The position numbers were made by a program, and so were the translations under genes. Shown here piece by piece: positions 15,966 to 21,516 of a stretch of DNA of 64,000 nt; within the stretch, counting starts at the first letter, position 1, and every line of letters starts with the position of its first letter. Under the pieces are notes generated by a model, which was given only the letters and a program-made list of their open reading frames with translations, searched no databases and was not told the origin of the DNA. The stretch is from Pseudomonas sp. GD03919 (GTDB lineage Bacteria; Pseudomonadota; Gammaproteobacteria; Pseudomonadales; Pseudomonadaceae). The DNA lies in assembly GCF_029814935.1 (NCBI RefSeq), contig NZ_CP104582.1, forward strand, positions 620,001-684,000, in the 5' to 3' direction.

Positions 15966-16745
15966 TTAGCGGTTCATGTCCAACCAGTTCTTGGGGGCTT
16001 GGGTGGGCGCTATGCGCCCTTCGGTCGAGGCGGTGTGGGCGGCTTGCTGCTTGGCCTCTAGGTCGGCCTCGGCCTGCATGCGCGTGGCAATGGCGTTTTG
16101 CTGGGCGACCAGCAGGCCGCGAATCTGCAGCAGCTGATTGGCTTGCTGGCTGGCTAGTTGGTTGGCGTAGCCGATGGCCTGCATCTGGCCGGTCGCGCCC
16201 TGAGCCTGGCGTTGCAATTGCTGCAGCGTATTGGCGTCGTGCTGCAGCGCAGCTTGCTGTTGATCTAGGCCACGAAACAGCGCGTCGTTGGCCCTCTTCT
16301 GCGATTCGGAGGCAAGGCGCCGGTTCTCGTTCATCGCCGCCCACTCGGCCTCGCTGCAGCCGGTGTTGGAGAAGCAAGGTGAGGCCCTGTAGTAGGCGAC
16401 GTCCTGGAACTTGCCGAGGTAGCCGTCGATGCTGCCCAGGTTGCGTTTGTAGTAGTCCAGGGTGTCGATGGCGCTGCGCAGCCTGTCCATCGTCTGGCTG
16501 GCCTGGTCCCAGATGTAGGCCGTGGGTGCGGCCGTGTTCTGCAGCATATTTTCGTATTGCTGCAGCTGGGTCTGGTACTGCTCGATCTGCTTCAATGTCT
16601 GCGCCACGCTTTCCATGGCAGTCAGCACGTTCTGGGTGAGATTGCCGCCGTCGATGACGGGAATGCCCGCCTTGGCGTTCAAACTGATGAACGAGCTGGT
16701 GATGCAGGCCAGAAGCCACAGTTTTTTAGCCGCTAAAATTTTCAT
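15966..16745 (-). CDS. trbJ: P-type conjugative transfer protein TrbJ (VirB5-like)
   Basis: 259 residues. An N-terminal export signal (about residues 1-26, ending AKAG) is followed by GIPVIDGGNLTQNVLTAMESV and a long coiled coil rich in Gln (QIEQYQTQLQQYENML). The YYRASPCFSNTGCSE cysteine pair is present. TrbJ is the periplasmic/pilus-associated VirB5-like subunit of P-type T4SS. The start codon lies 20 bp inside the end of traJ. Codons 3-8 form the TTTTAGC-C-GCTAAAA palindrome, so expression may be regulated from within the coding start. Confidence 0.85.
   Translation of the reverse strand: MKILAAKKLWLLACITSSFISLNAKAGIPVIDGGNLTQNVLTAMESVAQTLKQIEQYQTQLQQYENMLQNTAAPTAYIWDQASQTMDRLRSAIDTLDYYKRNLGSIDGYLGKFQDVAYYRASPCFSNTGCSEAEWAAMNENRRLASESQKRANDALFRGLDQQQAALQHDANTLQQLQRQAQGATGQMQAIGYANQLASQQANQLLQIRGLLVAQQNAIATRMQAEADLEAKQQAAHTASTEGRIAPTQAPKNWLDMNR
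16724..16738. promoter_or_regulatory. Element palindrome, site 3, inside the trbJ start
   Basis: A perfect TTTTAGC-C-GCTAAAA palindrome overlapping trbJ codons 3-8 and the traJ stop codon. A repressor bound here would separate traJ from trbJKL expression; alternatively the RNA hairpin could mask trbJ translation. Confidence 0.55.
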
Positions 16746-17118
16746 CGTCTCCTCCTTGCACCTTGATGAGCATCTGCAGCATTACCTGCTGCGTTTCCTC
16801 AATCCTCGACAGCACTACCTGGATGGTTCGGCGCATCTGTGCTTCCTCAAAGCCAGCGAAACGCTCGTCATTGCTCAACCACATCTTCAGCAGCCCGCCC
16901 AAGCGCCCCTGGTCGCCGTTGATCTTGGCCAGCTCAAGAATCGACTGGTGATCAAGAAGGCTGGTCGGCATATGTCCCATACCCAAGCTGCGCAGTAGCG
17001 ACGACATGCTGTGTCCGGTCTGCTCAGCAAGTTGTTCGATCCGGGCTTTTTCCTCTGGCGTAACCCAGACATTGATCGGCGTATTCCCTTTTCTGGTCGT
17101 GGCTTTCTGTGTGGTCAT
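16726..17118 (-). CDS. traJ: TraJ-like oriT-binding relaxosome protein
   Basis: 130 residues from ATG 17118 (GGAG just upstream). The segment NTPINVWVTPEEKARIEQLAEQTGHSMSSLLRSLG is a ribbon-helix-helix DNA-binding fold as in TraJ/MobC proteins. LLDHQSILELAKINGDQGRLGGLLK is the characteristic continuation. TraJ binds oriT next to nic and recruits the relaxase. In RP4 traJ precedes the relaxase gene traI; here trbJ follows instead, and no traI is present. The RP4-like oriT lies directly upstream. Confidence 0.85.
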   Translation of the reverse strand: MTTQKATTRKGNTPINVWVTPEEKARIEQLAEQTGHSMSSLLRSLGMGHMPTSLLDHQSILELAKINGDQGRLGGLLKMWLSNDERFAGFEEAQMRRTIQVVLSRIEETQQVMLQMLIKVQGGDDENFSG

Positions 17119-17129
17119 GGCGCACTCCA

Positions 17130-17250
17130 TTTGCGGCGGTAGCCGCTTGTCCCGCAGGGCAAGACACCCGTAGAGCGCGAAGCGCGATTAAGGGCAGTGA
17201 AGAACCAGTGCCGGCTTGCCGGTACAGGTACTTCACCTGTCTTGCCCGGC
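17130..17250 (-). other. oriT: RP4-like origin of transfer (oriT) with predicted nic site
   Basis: Read on the minus strand, this region has the RP4 oriT layout in order. CCGGGCAAGACAGGTGAAGTA comes first in short blocks, then an imperfect inverted repeat (TGAAGTACC at 17235-17227 with GGTTCTTCA at 17206-17198). CTGCCCTTAATCGC, then GGGTGTCTTG-CCCTGCG and GGCTACCGCCG follow. RP4 has GGGAATCCTG-CTCTGCG at nic, so nicking is predicted between minus-strand bases 17160 and 17159. traJ starts at 17118 and traK ends at 17384, as expected for the two oriT-binding partners. The comparison with RP4 is from memory. Confidence 0.75.
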
Positions 17251-17383
17251 ATTTCATGCCGATTAAAGGCCACCTTTAGTCGCCAACGGATCGCCTCTCT
17301 GCCGTTCAGCGATGGGTTAACGCCAGGTGAACGGAAATTGAACGGTTCCGTTGATACTTGAACGACTGCGTGGGGTTTGTTGT

Positions 17384-17776
17384 TCATGGCAGAGGCTCCT
17401 TGGCGGGCTTTGCCTTGAACGCAAAGGCGTCTGCCGCGGCTTTGGGCTGAGGGCGGGGTACGGGTGCTTTCCTACCCCGCTGTTGGCTGCCGCTTGCCGA
17501 CATTGGTAAATCGATCAGCTGGTGTGCGTACCGCCGGAAGGCCTGGTATGTGAAGGAAACACGCCCTTCGTCGTGCAGCGTTTTCCAGATAGCCAGCAGC
17601 GACCAGCCGTCTGTGTAGGCTTGCTGGATTTCGTTTCTCAGACTGAGAAAGGCGCTGCGGTTGCGAGCTGTAGTGCTGGCATCAGGTTTTCTCTGAATCC
17701 GGGCTGCAATTCGTTGTGAGAGCGTCTGACCAGCCGGCTTCTCGGCTTTGTTTGGATGAGTGTCGATTTCGCTCAT
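17384..17776 (-). CDS. traK: TraK-like oriT-binding protein
   Basis: 130 residues from ATG 17776 (GAGGG upstream; the frame runs 26 codons further without support). It matches RP4 TraK in layout: NRSAFLSLRNEIQQAYTDGW, then SLLAIWKTLHDEGRVSFTYQAFRRYAHQLI. A Pro/Ala/Lys linker and a short conserved-looking tail (ADAFAFKAKP) follow. TraK bends and wraps oriT to assist relaxosome formation. In RP4 traK diverges away from oriT; here it reads toward oriT, in line with the upstream replication-like gene. The arrangement is therefore rearranged. Confidence 0.75.
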   Translation of the reverse strand: MSEIDTHPNKAEKPAGQTLSQRIAARIQRKPDASTTARNRSAFLSLRNEIQQAYTDGWSLLAIWKTLHDEGRVSFTYQAFRRYAHQLIDLPMSASGSQQRGRKAPVPRPQPKAAADAFAFKAKPAKEPLP

Positions 17777-17793
17777 GCTCCGTCCCTCAAGTG

Positions 17794-18648
17794 TCAATGA
17801 GCAGCGTTTTTCTCGGTTGCTTTGGCCAGGCCCGCAGTAGCGCGACGTTTCCACCCCGTTTTCATTGATCCTTGAGGGATGGGTGCCGCTTTAGTCGCTG
17901 CATGCTTTGTTGTGATGCGATGGCTGAAGGTCTGCCTGGCAATTTGCAGGGCGTCTTCCGCTGCGATACCGCCTTGGATCAGGCGCTCGACATACGCCGC
18001 TTCTGATAGCTCCGGTAGCGTCTGCTGCGTCGCTTGGTGTCCTCTGCGACGAATGACGGCTTTCAGCCAACTTGATGGGGAGGTTTGGATTGCTCCCTTG
18101 GCTAGCGCGTCGACCAGAAGCGCAGTAATCACTTCCTGTTGGTCCACGGGCACATCGGAGATCAATCGTGCAAGCTTTAGGCGCTCTTCGGCCTTGAGCT
18201 GCGTAAGTTTCGCCAGATCCGGTGTTGATGATTCTTTTGGTGGTTCAAGTGGTGGTTCTAGGGGTGACATAACTGCGTCACTCCCCCCATGACACAACTC
18301 TGTCGTGCCCGGGGTGACGCTAGCGACACCCTCCCTGTTGCTGCCGCCTCGCTGCTGGGAAGGGGGTGACAATTTGTCGGGGTAGGAAAGTGCGAGCGTG
18401 TAGCTATTGGATACTTGCCTTCCTGACCCATCGAATCGAGCTGCTTTGTACAGCAGGCCGGTTCCCAGAAGAGACTTTATGGTTCTCTGGATGGTGCGTT
18501 CTGAAGTGCAGCACTTGGCCGCAATTGTCCGCATCTTGGGCCAGCAATAACCGTGATCATCGGCGTTATCCGCAAGAGCCAGGAGCGTCAACTTTGGCAC
18601 AGGTGGAAGCTGCTGCTCCCATGCCCAATTCATTGCTTTGATGCTCAT
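17794..18648 (-). CDS. Winged-HTH protein, probable replication/partition protein
   Basis: 284 residues. The N-terminal 90 residues form an HTH_36-type winged helix (KLTLLALADNADDHGYCWPK, then TIAAKCCTSERTIQRTIKSLLGTGLL). This is common in phage and plasmid replication proteins that open the origin. The rest is low-complexity and Lys/Arg-rich. The start overlaps the stop of the upstream HTH gene, and traK follows after 17 bp. An AT-rich segment with inverted repeats lies upstream of the operon (18876-19148) and could be its origin. A pure transcription factor is the alternative. Confidence 0.55.
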   Translation of the reverse strand: MSIKAMNWAWEQQLPPVPKLTLLALADNADDHGYCWPKMRTIAAKCCTSERTIQRTIKSLLGTGLLYKAARFDGSGRQVSNSYTLALSYPDKLSPPSQQRGGSNREGVASVTPGTTELCHGGSDAVMSPLEPPLEPPKESSTPDLAKLTQLKAEERLKLARLISDVPVDQQEVITALLVDALAKGAIQTSPSSWLKAVIRRRGHQATQQTLPELSEAAYVERLIQGGIAAEDALQIARQTFSHRITTKHAATKAAPIPQGSMKTGWKRRATAGLAKATEKNAAH

Positions 18649-18875
18649 TAGCTCTGCCCGAATGTATCGATCAGTCTGGCTACTTCTGCGGTTTTAAAAT
18701 AAACACGACGCCCGATTTTCACCCTGCACGGGAGGATCTTGCGAGAAAGATCATTGTTACTGCATAAGCTGATTCTTAGCCCTTGCTTGCTGCGATGCAA
18801 TAGCTCGGCGAGCTGCTCAAGTGATAGAAGTGGGGCGCCGTTATAGCGGCTTAGTATTAATTCTTCGGTTGTCAT
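18648..18875 (-). CDS. Small HTH protein, AlpA/excisionase-like
   Basis: 75 residues. SLEQLAELLHRSKQGLRISL followed by LPCRVKIGRRVYFKTAEVARLID is the winged-HTH pattern of AlpA/HTH_17 proteins. Such proteins serve as excisionases or activators on integrated elements. It is the first gene of the operon leading through the replication-like gene to traK. It is therefore a candidate both for element excision control and for binding the TTTTAGC-N-GCTAAAA palindromes. Neither is shown by the sequence itself. Confidence 0.55.
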   Translation of the reverse strand: MTTEELILSRYNGAPLLSLEQLAELLHRSKQGLRISLCSNNDLSRKILPCRVKIGRRVYFKTAEVARLIDTFGQS

Positions 18876-19148
18876 GTTTGTCTCACGTAGGTTTGCGTGT
18901 GTGAGACTATTTTGATTGCCATTTTAATTAGATCAATACGTTATCGATATTTTGTATTGCTAATCAAAGGTTTATCTAAACTATTGCTATCCTTGTAAAG
19001 GTTCGCTGGGTAAGTTAGGACGATATGTCCTAATTTCTCTAATTTGCGCGCCTGGGCGCGCGGCTGACAGTGCCTGGTTATCGATTTGTTTGATGTATTG
19101 AGGCGGTTAGCGGGCGTGCTTAAAAATTTAGCTGCTAAATTTTGATAA
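18876..19148. promoter_or_regulatory. AT-rich control region, possible replication origin
   Basis: No gene is credible in this stretch. It holds the inverted repeat TTAGGAC-GATAT-GTCCTAA (19015-19033) and the hairpin GCGCGCC-TG-GGCGCGC (19046-19061). The element palindrome at 19124-19142 also lies here. AT-richness is strongest at 18900-19010. It precedes the small-HTH/replication-like operon on the minus strand and a doubtful small gene on the plus strand. Promoters and possibly an origin are expected here. Confidence 0.4.
19124..19142. promoter_or_regulatory. Element palindrome, site 4 (AAATTTAGC-T-GCTAAATTT)
   Basis: The longest copy, a perfect 9-1-9 palindrome, in the gap between the minus-strand small-HTH operon and the plus-strand frame at 19149. 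The position suits an operator controlling that operon. Confidence 0.6.
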
Positions 19149-19457
19149 GTGGCTGGGAGGAGGGTGGCTGTGGTTTTCTTATGTCCGTGCGAGGTCTGCT
19201 TGGGTTTTTTGCATGTCATTCGGAGGGTAATAATAAGAATAATATTATTATTCTTATTATTATGGGCGGTTGTCGCGGGGGCAGTTCTGCCGCTGTGGTT
19301 TTTCCAGGATCGGCGGGCTGATTTAGATCGACGAGGTTTGGAGGCAGCTAATAAGCTCGAAGAGCTGCTGGCAGATAAGCAGCTTTGGAAGGTTAGCCAA
19401 GGGCTGCAAGGTGCTCGACAGTTTCAGGATACTTTTGCACCAGACGAATCAGCGTAG
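19149..19457 (+). CDS. Possible small single-span membrane protein
   Basis: 102 codons from the first ATG, though a later start near 19200 is possible. A hydrophobic helix (IILLFLLLWAVVAGAVLPLWFF) is followed by a charged helix (DRRGLEAANKLEELLADKQLW). The helix is encoded by a 35-base inverted repeat of ATA/TTA codons (19228-19262). The last 65 bp overlap the convergent antitoxin gene. No family recognised; the frame could be spurious. Confidence 0.3.
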   Translation: MAGRRVAVVFLCPCEVCLGFLHVIRRVIIRIILLFLLLWAVVAGAVLPLWFFQDRRADLDRRGLEAANKLEELLADKQLWKVSQGLQGARQFQDTFAPDESA

Positions 19458-19707
19458 TCGCCTGGGCGTTTGGCTTGGCTCGGCCTTGTTCCCAGTTCTC
19501 CAAGGTGCGCGGGTTGGTGCGCAGATACATGGCGAAAACCGGGCGTGACATGTTCAGCTTCTGGCGGATCTCCACCAGCTCCTCGGAGCTGACTTCGCAC
19601 AGTTCGGGCAATTGGACTTTGTGCGAGCGCAGAGTCACCTTGCCTTGGCGTTCATCCTCCAAAGCCTCGAAGCCCTCGACCAGCTCGGCAAAGATGTCTC
19701 GTTTCAT
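19393..19707 (-). CDS. XRE-family antitoxin (HigA/NadS-like)
   Basis: 104 residues with a C-terminal XRE helix-turn-helix: SEELVEIRQKLNMSRPVFAMYLRTNPRTLENWEQG. This is followed by a short helix typical of HigA/MqsA-like antitoxins. It overlaps the upstream toxin gene by 4 bp (ATGA), in the toxin-first order of higBA-type modules. It should neutralise the toxin and repress the shared promoter. The pair probably stabilises the integrated element. Confidence 0.85.
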   Translation of the reverse strand: MKRDIFAELVEGFEALEDERQGKVTLRSHKVQLPELCEVSSEELVEIRQKLNMSRPVFAMYLRTNPRTLENWEQGRAKPNAQATTLIRLVQKYPETVEHLAALG

Positions 19708-20048
19708 GATGTCGTCCTCGCATCAATTTCTGCTTGCAGCAGCTGCTTGAGTAATTTCTTCTGCTGCTCGTTCAGGTCGTCCTGGACGTCCTTCCCATAC
19801 AGGGTAAACAGCCAGAACTGCGCGCCACCCAGCCACCAGTAGTAGATGACTCGGATGCCGCCGCGCTTGCCTTTCTGTCGTCGCTCGTCGGCGAAGCGAA
19901 TCTTTCGTAGGCCGCCGGTTCCCTGGATCACGTCGCCGGCTTCCGGGTTCTTCATCAGCAGGCGCTGGAAGCTACGAAAGGCCTCATCGTCCAGGTAGTC
20001 CGCTCTATGGCGCTCAAAGGGCGGTAGTTCGACAAATAGTGCTTTCAT
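19704..20048 (-). CDS. RelE/HigB-family toxin
   Basis: 114 residues. LRKIRFADERRQKGKRGGIRVIYYWWLGGAQFWLFTLYGKD is the RelE/HigB core, and the GKRGGIRVIYY turn carries the basic residues expected for mRNA cleavage on the ribosome. The C-terminal helix ends in KKLLKQLLQAEI. It is the first gene of the toxin-antitoxin operon, just inside the element from the integrase. Placement beside the integrase is common for maintenance modules. Confidence 0.85.
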   Translation of the reverse strand: MKALFVELPPFERHRADYLDDEAFRSFQRLLMKNPEAGDVIQGTGGLRKIRFADERRQKGKRGGIRVIYYWWLGGAQFWLFTLYGKDVQDDLNEQQKKLLKQLLQAEIDARTTS

Positions 20049-20095
20049 TGTCTGTACGTTATCTGCGTATAGTTTGTGGTGCGTTTAACGCACCG
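20049..20095 (-). promoter_or_regulatory. Toxin-antitoxin promoter with operator palindrome
   Basis: Between int and the toxin gene lies GGTGCGTT-A-AACGCACC (minus strand, 20094-20078), a perfect 8-1-8 palindrome. TTGACG stands just upstream (inside the int stop) and AT-rich ACTATACG downstream. A TACG...CGTA half-site pair follows. This fits a promoter autorepressed by the XRE antitoxin; the palindrome could also help terminate int. Confidence 0.5.
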
Positions 20096-21169
20096 TCAAG
20101 GCGCCTTGCGCTGGCGTTTCAGCTTGTCCAGCTTGCCGACGAGGTCCTCGGCCCGCAGGTGGGTGTAGCGCTTGAGCATCTGCATCGACTTATGCCCGCT
20201 AATGGCCGAGACCTCCTGGTCGGATAGGCCGCCCTCGACCAGCCGGCTGACAGCCTCATGACGCAGATCGTGGAAGCGCAGGTCGGGCATGCCGAGTTTC
20301 TTCTTCAACAGTCCCCAGGTCTTGGTGAAGGCATAGGGGCGACGTTTCTCGTCCTTTCCCGGTTCGCCGAAGAACACCAGGTTGCAATCCTTGGGGCGCA
20401 CAGGGTTATCCAGGGCGGCCTTGAAGGCTTCGGTGGCCAGCTTGGTGAGGGGGACAGTTCGGGCGCTGTCATTCTTGGTGTCTGCGAGGCGCACCACGCG
20501 CTTTTTCAGGTCGACCTGGTGGCAGCGTAGGCACGTGATCTCCGAGGAGCGCATGCCCGTTTCCAGGGCGATGCGGACGATCCAGGCCAGCATGGGGTTG
20601 CTGTGGTTGTTCACGGCGGCGAGCAGGCGTCTTTCCTCGTCGGCGGTTAGTCTGCGGTCGCGGCCGTCACCCGGGCTGGGCTTGCGGATATTCAGCACTG
20701 GATTGAAGGTCAGCCCCAGGCCCCATTCTTGGATTGCCACCGTGTAGAGGTGGCTGAGGAGGGCCAGCTCAAGCCGCACGGTATTGTTGCTGGTGGGCGC
20801 GCCGCGTTTGCTCAGGGTGCCGAGTCGGGTGTCGCGATAGTTGGCGATGACCTCGGCGGAGAGGGCGGCGAGGGAGTATTTGCCCAGGTGCTGGATCAGC
20901 TGCTTAGCCTTGGTGGCTTCGGCTTTGCGCGTGGTGGGCTTCTTGCTCGGGGTCACCTCGGCCAGATAGCGCTCAAGAGCTTTCTCCAGAGTCAGGCGTT
21001 CGGAGCCGCTGCGCTGGATGTATACGCCGCGCACCATTTCATCTTCGGTGCGGCGTGCCCAGTCTTCGGCGTCGCGCTTGGTGCGGAAGGTTTTGGTGTT
21101 GGTCGGCCAGCCCGTTTTTCGGACTACGGCCTTCCATGTGCCGGCAGGGGTTTTGACGATTGTGGCCAT
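20096..21169 (-). CDS. int: Tyrosine-type site-specific integrase
   Basis: 357 residues from ATG 21169 (MATIVKTPAG); the open frame reaches into the tRNA but that part is not coding. An N-terminal SAM-like arm/core-binding domain (KALERYLAEVTP...) precedes the catalytic domain. Catalytic residues are R in ALETGMRSSEI, HxxR in LRFHDLRHEA, H in ISGHKSM and Tyr in LKRYTHL. It is transcribed away from the tRNA target, at the tRNA-proximal end of the element. TGTACC repeats lie directly upstream of the start. Confidence 0.95.
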   Translation of the reverse strand: MATIVKTPAGTWKAVVRKTGWPTNTKTFRTKRDAEDWARRTEDEMVRGVYIQRSGSERLTLEKALERYLAEVTPSKKPTTRKAEATKAKQLIQHLGKYSLAALSAEVIANYRDTRLGTLSKRGAPTSNNTVRLELALLSHLYTVAIQEWGLGLTFNPVLNIRKPSPGDGRDRRLTADEERRLLAAVNNHSNPMLAWIVRIALETGMRSSEITCLRCHQVDLKKRVVRLADTKNDSARTVPLTKLATEAFKAALDNPVRPKDCNLVFFGEPGKDEKRRPYAFTKTWGLLKKKLGMPDLRFHDLRHEAVSRLVEGGLSDQEVSAISGHKSMQMLKRYTHLRAEDLVGKLDKLKRQRKAP

Positions 21170-21196
21170 CTGAAAAGGACTCCAAAGGCAGGCTGG

Positions 21197-21224
21197 CGTA
21201 CCAGCACTGTACCGATTTTGTACC
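21197..21224. promoter_or_regulatory. Candidate integrase arm-type sites, right end (GTACC x3)
   Basis: CGTACC (21197-21202), TGTACC (21208-21213) and TGTACC (21219-21224) repeat with an exact 11-bp period, about one helical turn, just upstream of int. The left element end has the same hexamer three times (1991-2020). They probably bind Int; being in the int promoter region, they may also give autoregulation. Confidence 0.55.
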
Positions 21225-21297
21225 TTTGGACCATAGGACTGATCCAGATGCCACAACCTTAGAAGGCTTAAAGCCGCGCAATGCGCGGCTTTGAAGG

Positions 21298-21343
21298 TGG
21301 TGGGCCCACACGGACTCGAACCGTGGACCAAAGGATTATGAGT
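21298..21343 (-). repeat. Proximal attachment site (tRNA 3' half)
   Basis: 46 bp from the anticodon loop to the CCA end of the tRNA, identical to 1824-1869. Integration at this site kept the tRNA intact, because the element supplies the same sequence. Confidence 0.9.
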
Positions 21344-21374
21344 CCTCTGCTCTAACCAACTGAGCTATAGGCCC
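21298..21374 (-). tRNA. tRNA with CAU anticodon, tRNA-Ile2 type (or elongator Met)
   Basis: A 77-nt cloverleaf reading on the minus strand. Acceptor GGGCCTA pairs with TGGGCCC, A is the discriminator and CCA is encoded. The D-arm has AGCTCAGTTGGTTAGAGC. The anticodon stem is GAGGA/TCCTT with loop CTCATAA, and the T-stem is CACGG/CCGTG. The anticodon-arm context resembles E. coli ileX, so I favour Ile2, whose C34 is modified to lysidine to read AUA. Elongator methionine is the alternative. A group II intron ends only 4 nt before its 5' end. Confidence 0.9.
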
Positions 21375-21419
21375 TCAGGTCGGGTAGGGATAGGCCATTA
21401 CTGGCCCATCCCCCCCTAA

Positions 21420-21453
21420 GAACCGTGCATGCGACTTTCATCGCACACGGCTC
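21420..21453 (-). ncRNA. Group II intron domain V
   Basis: 34 nt on the minus strand: GAGCCGTGTGCGATGAAAG then TCGCATGCACGGTTC. It has the AGC catalytic triad near the 5' end, a GAAA tetraloop and a two-base bulge region, the invariant features of domain V. Confidence 0.9.
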
Positions 21454-21516
21454 AAGCCTACGTGAAGCCAATTAGCTTGGCCGGCAACGCAGGGAGGTTT
21501 GCGTCGGATTCTACAG

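Larger units (their letters stand above)
1824..21343. mobile_element. Integrated mobilizable genomic element in a tRNA-Ile2/Met(CAU) gene
   Basis: A 46-bp perfect direct repeat marks both ends (1824-1869 and 21298-21343). The right copy is the 3' half of an intact tRNA; the left copy is a truncated tRNA fragment. A tyrosine integrase reading away from the tRNA is the first gene inside the right end. The cargo comprises a toxin-antitoxin pair, replication-like and TraK/TraJ genes with an RP4-like oriT, trbJKL, unknown genes and a candidate defence operon. No relaxase, VirD4 or VirB4/TrbE homologue lies between the repeats. The length is about 19.5 kb including a 2.06-kb IS66 insertion. It is best read as an integrative mobilizable element or the remnant of an ICE. 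Confidence 0.85.

Noticed and set aside
17115..17387. 90-codon minus-strand frame across the oriT region
   Set aside because: It runs through the RP4-like oriT blocks and overlaps the traJ start. The oriT explanation accounts for the sequence, although a small transcribed frame cannot be fully excluded.
18941..19219. 92-codon minus-strand frame in the AT-rich control region
   Set aside because: No ribosome site, no family, and it covers inverted repeats better read as regulatory DNA.
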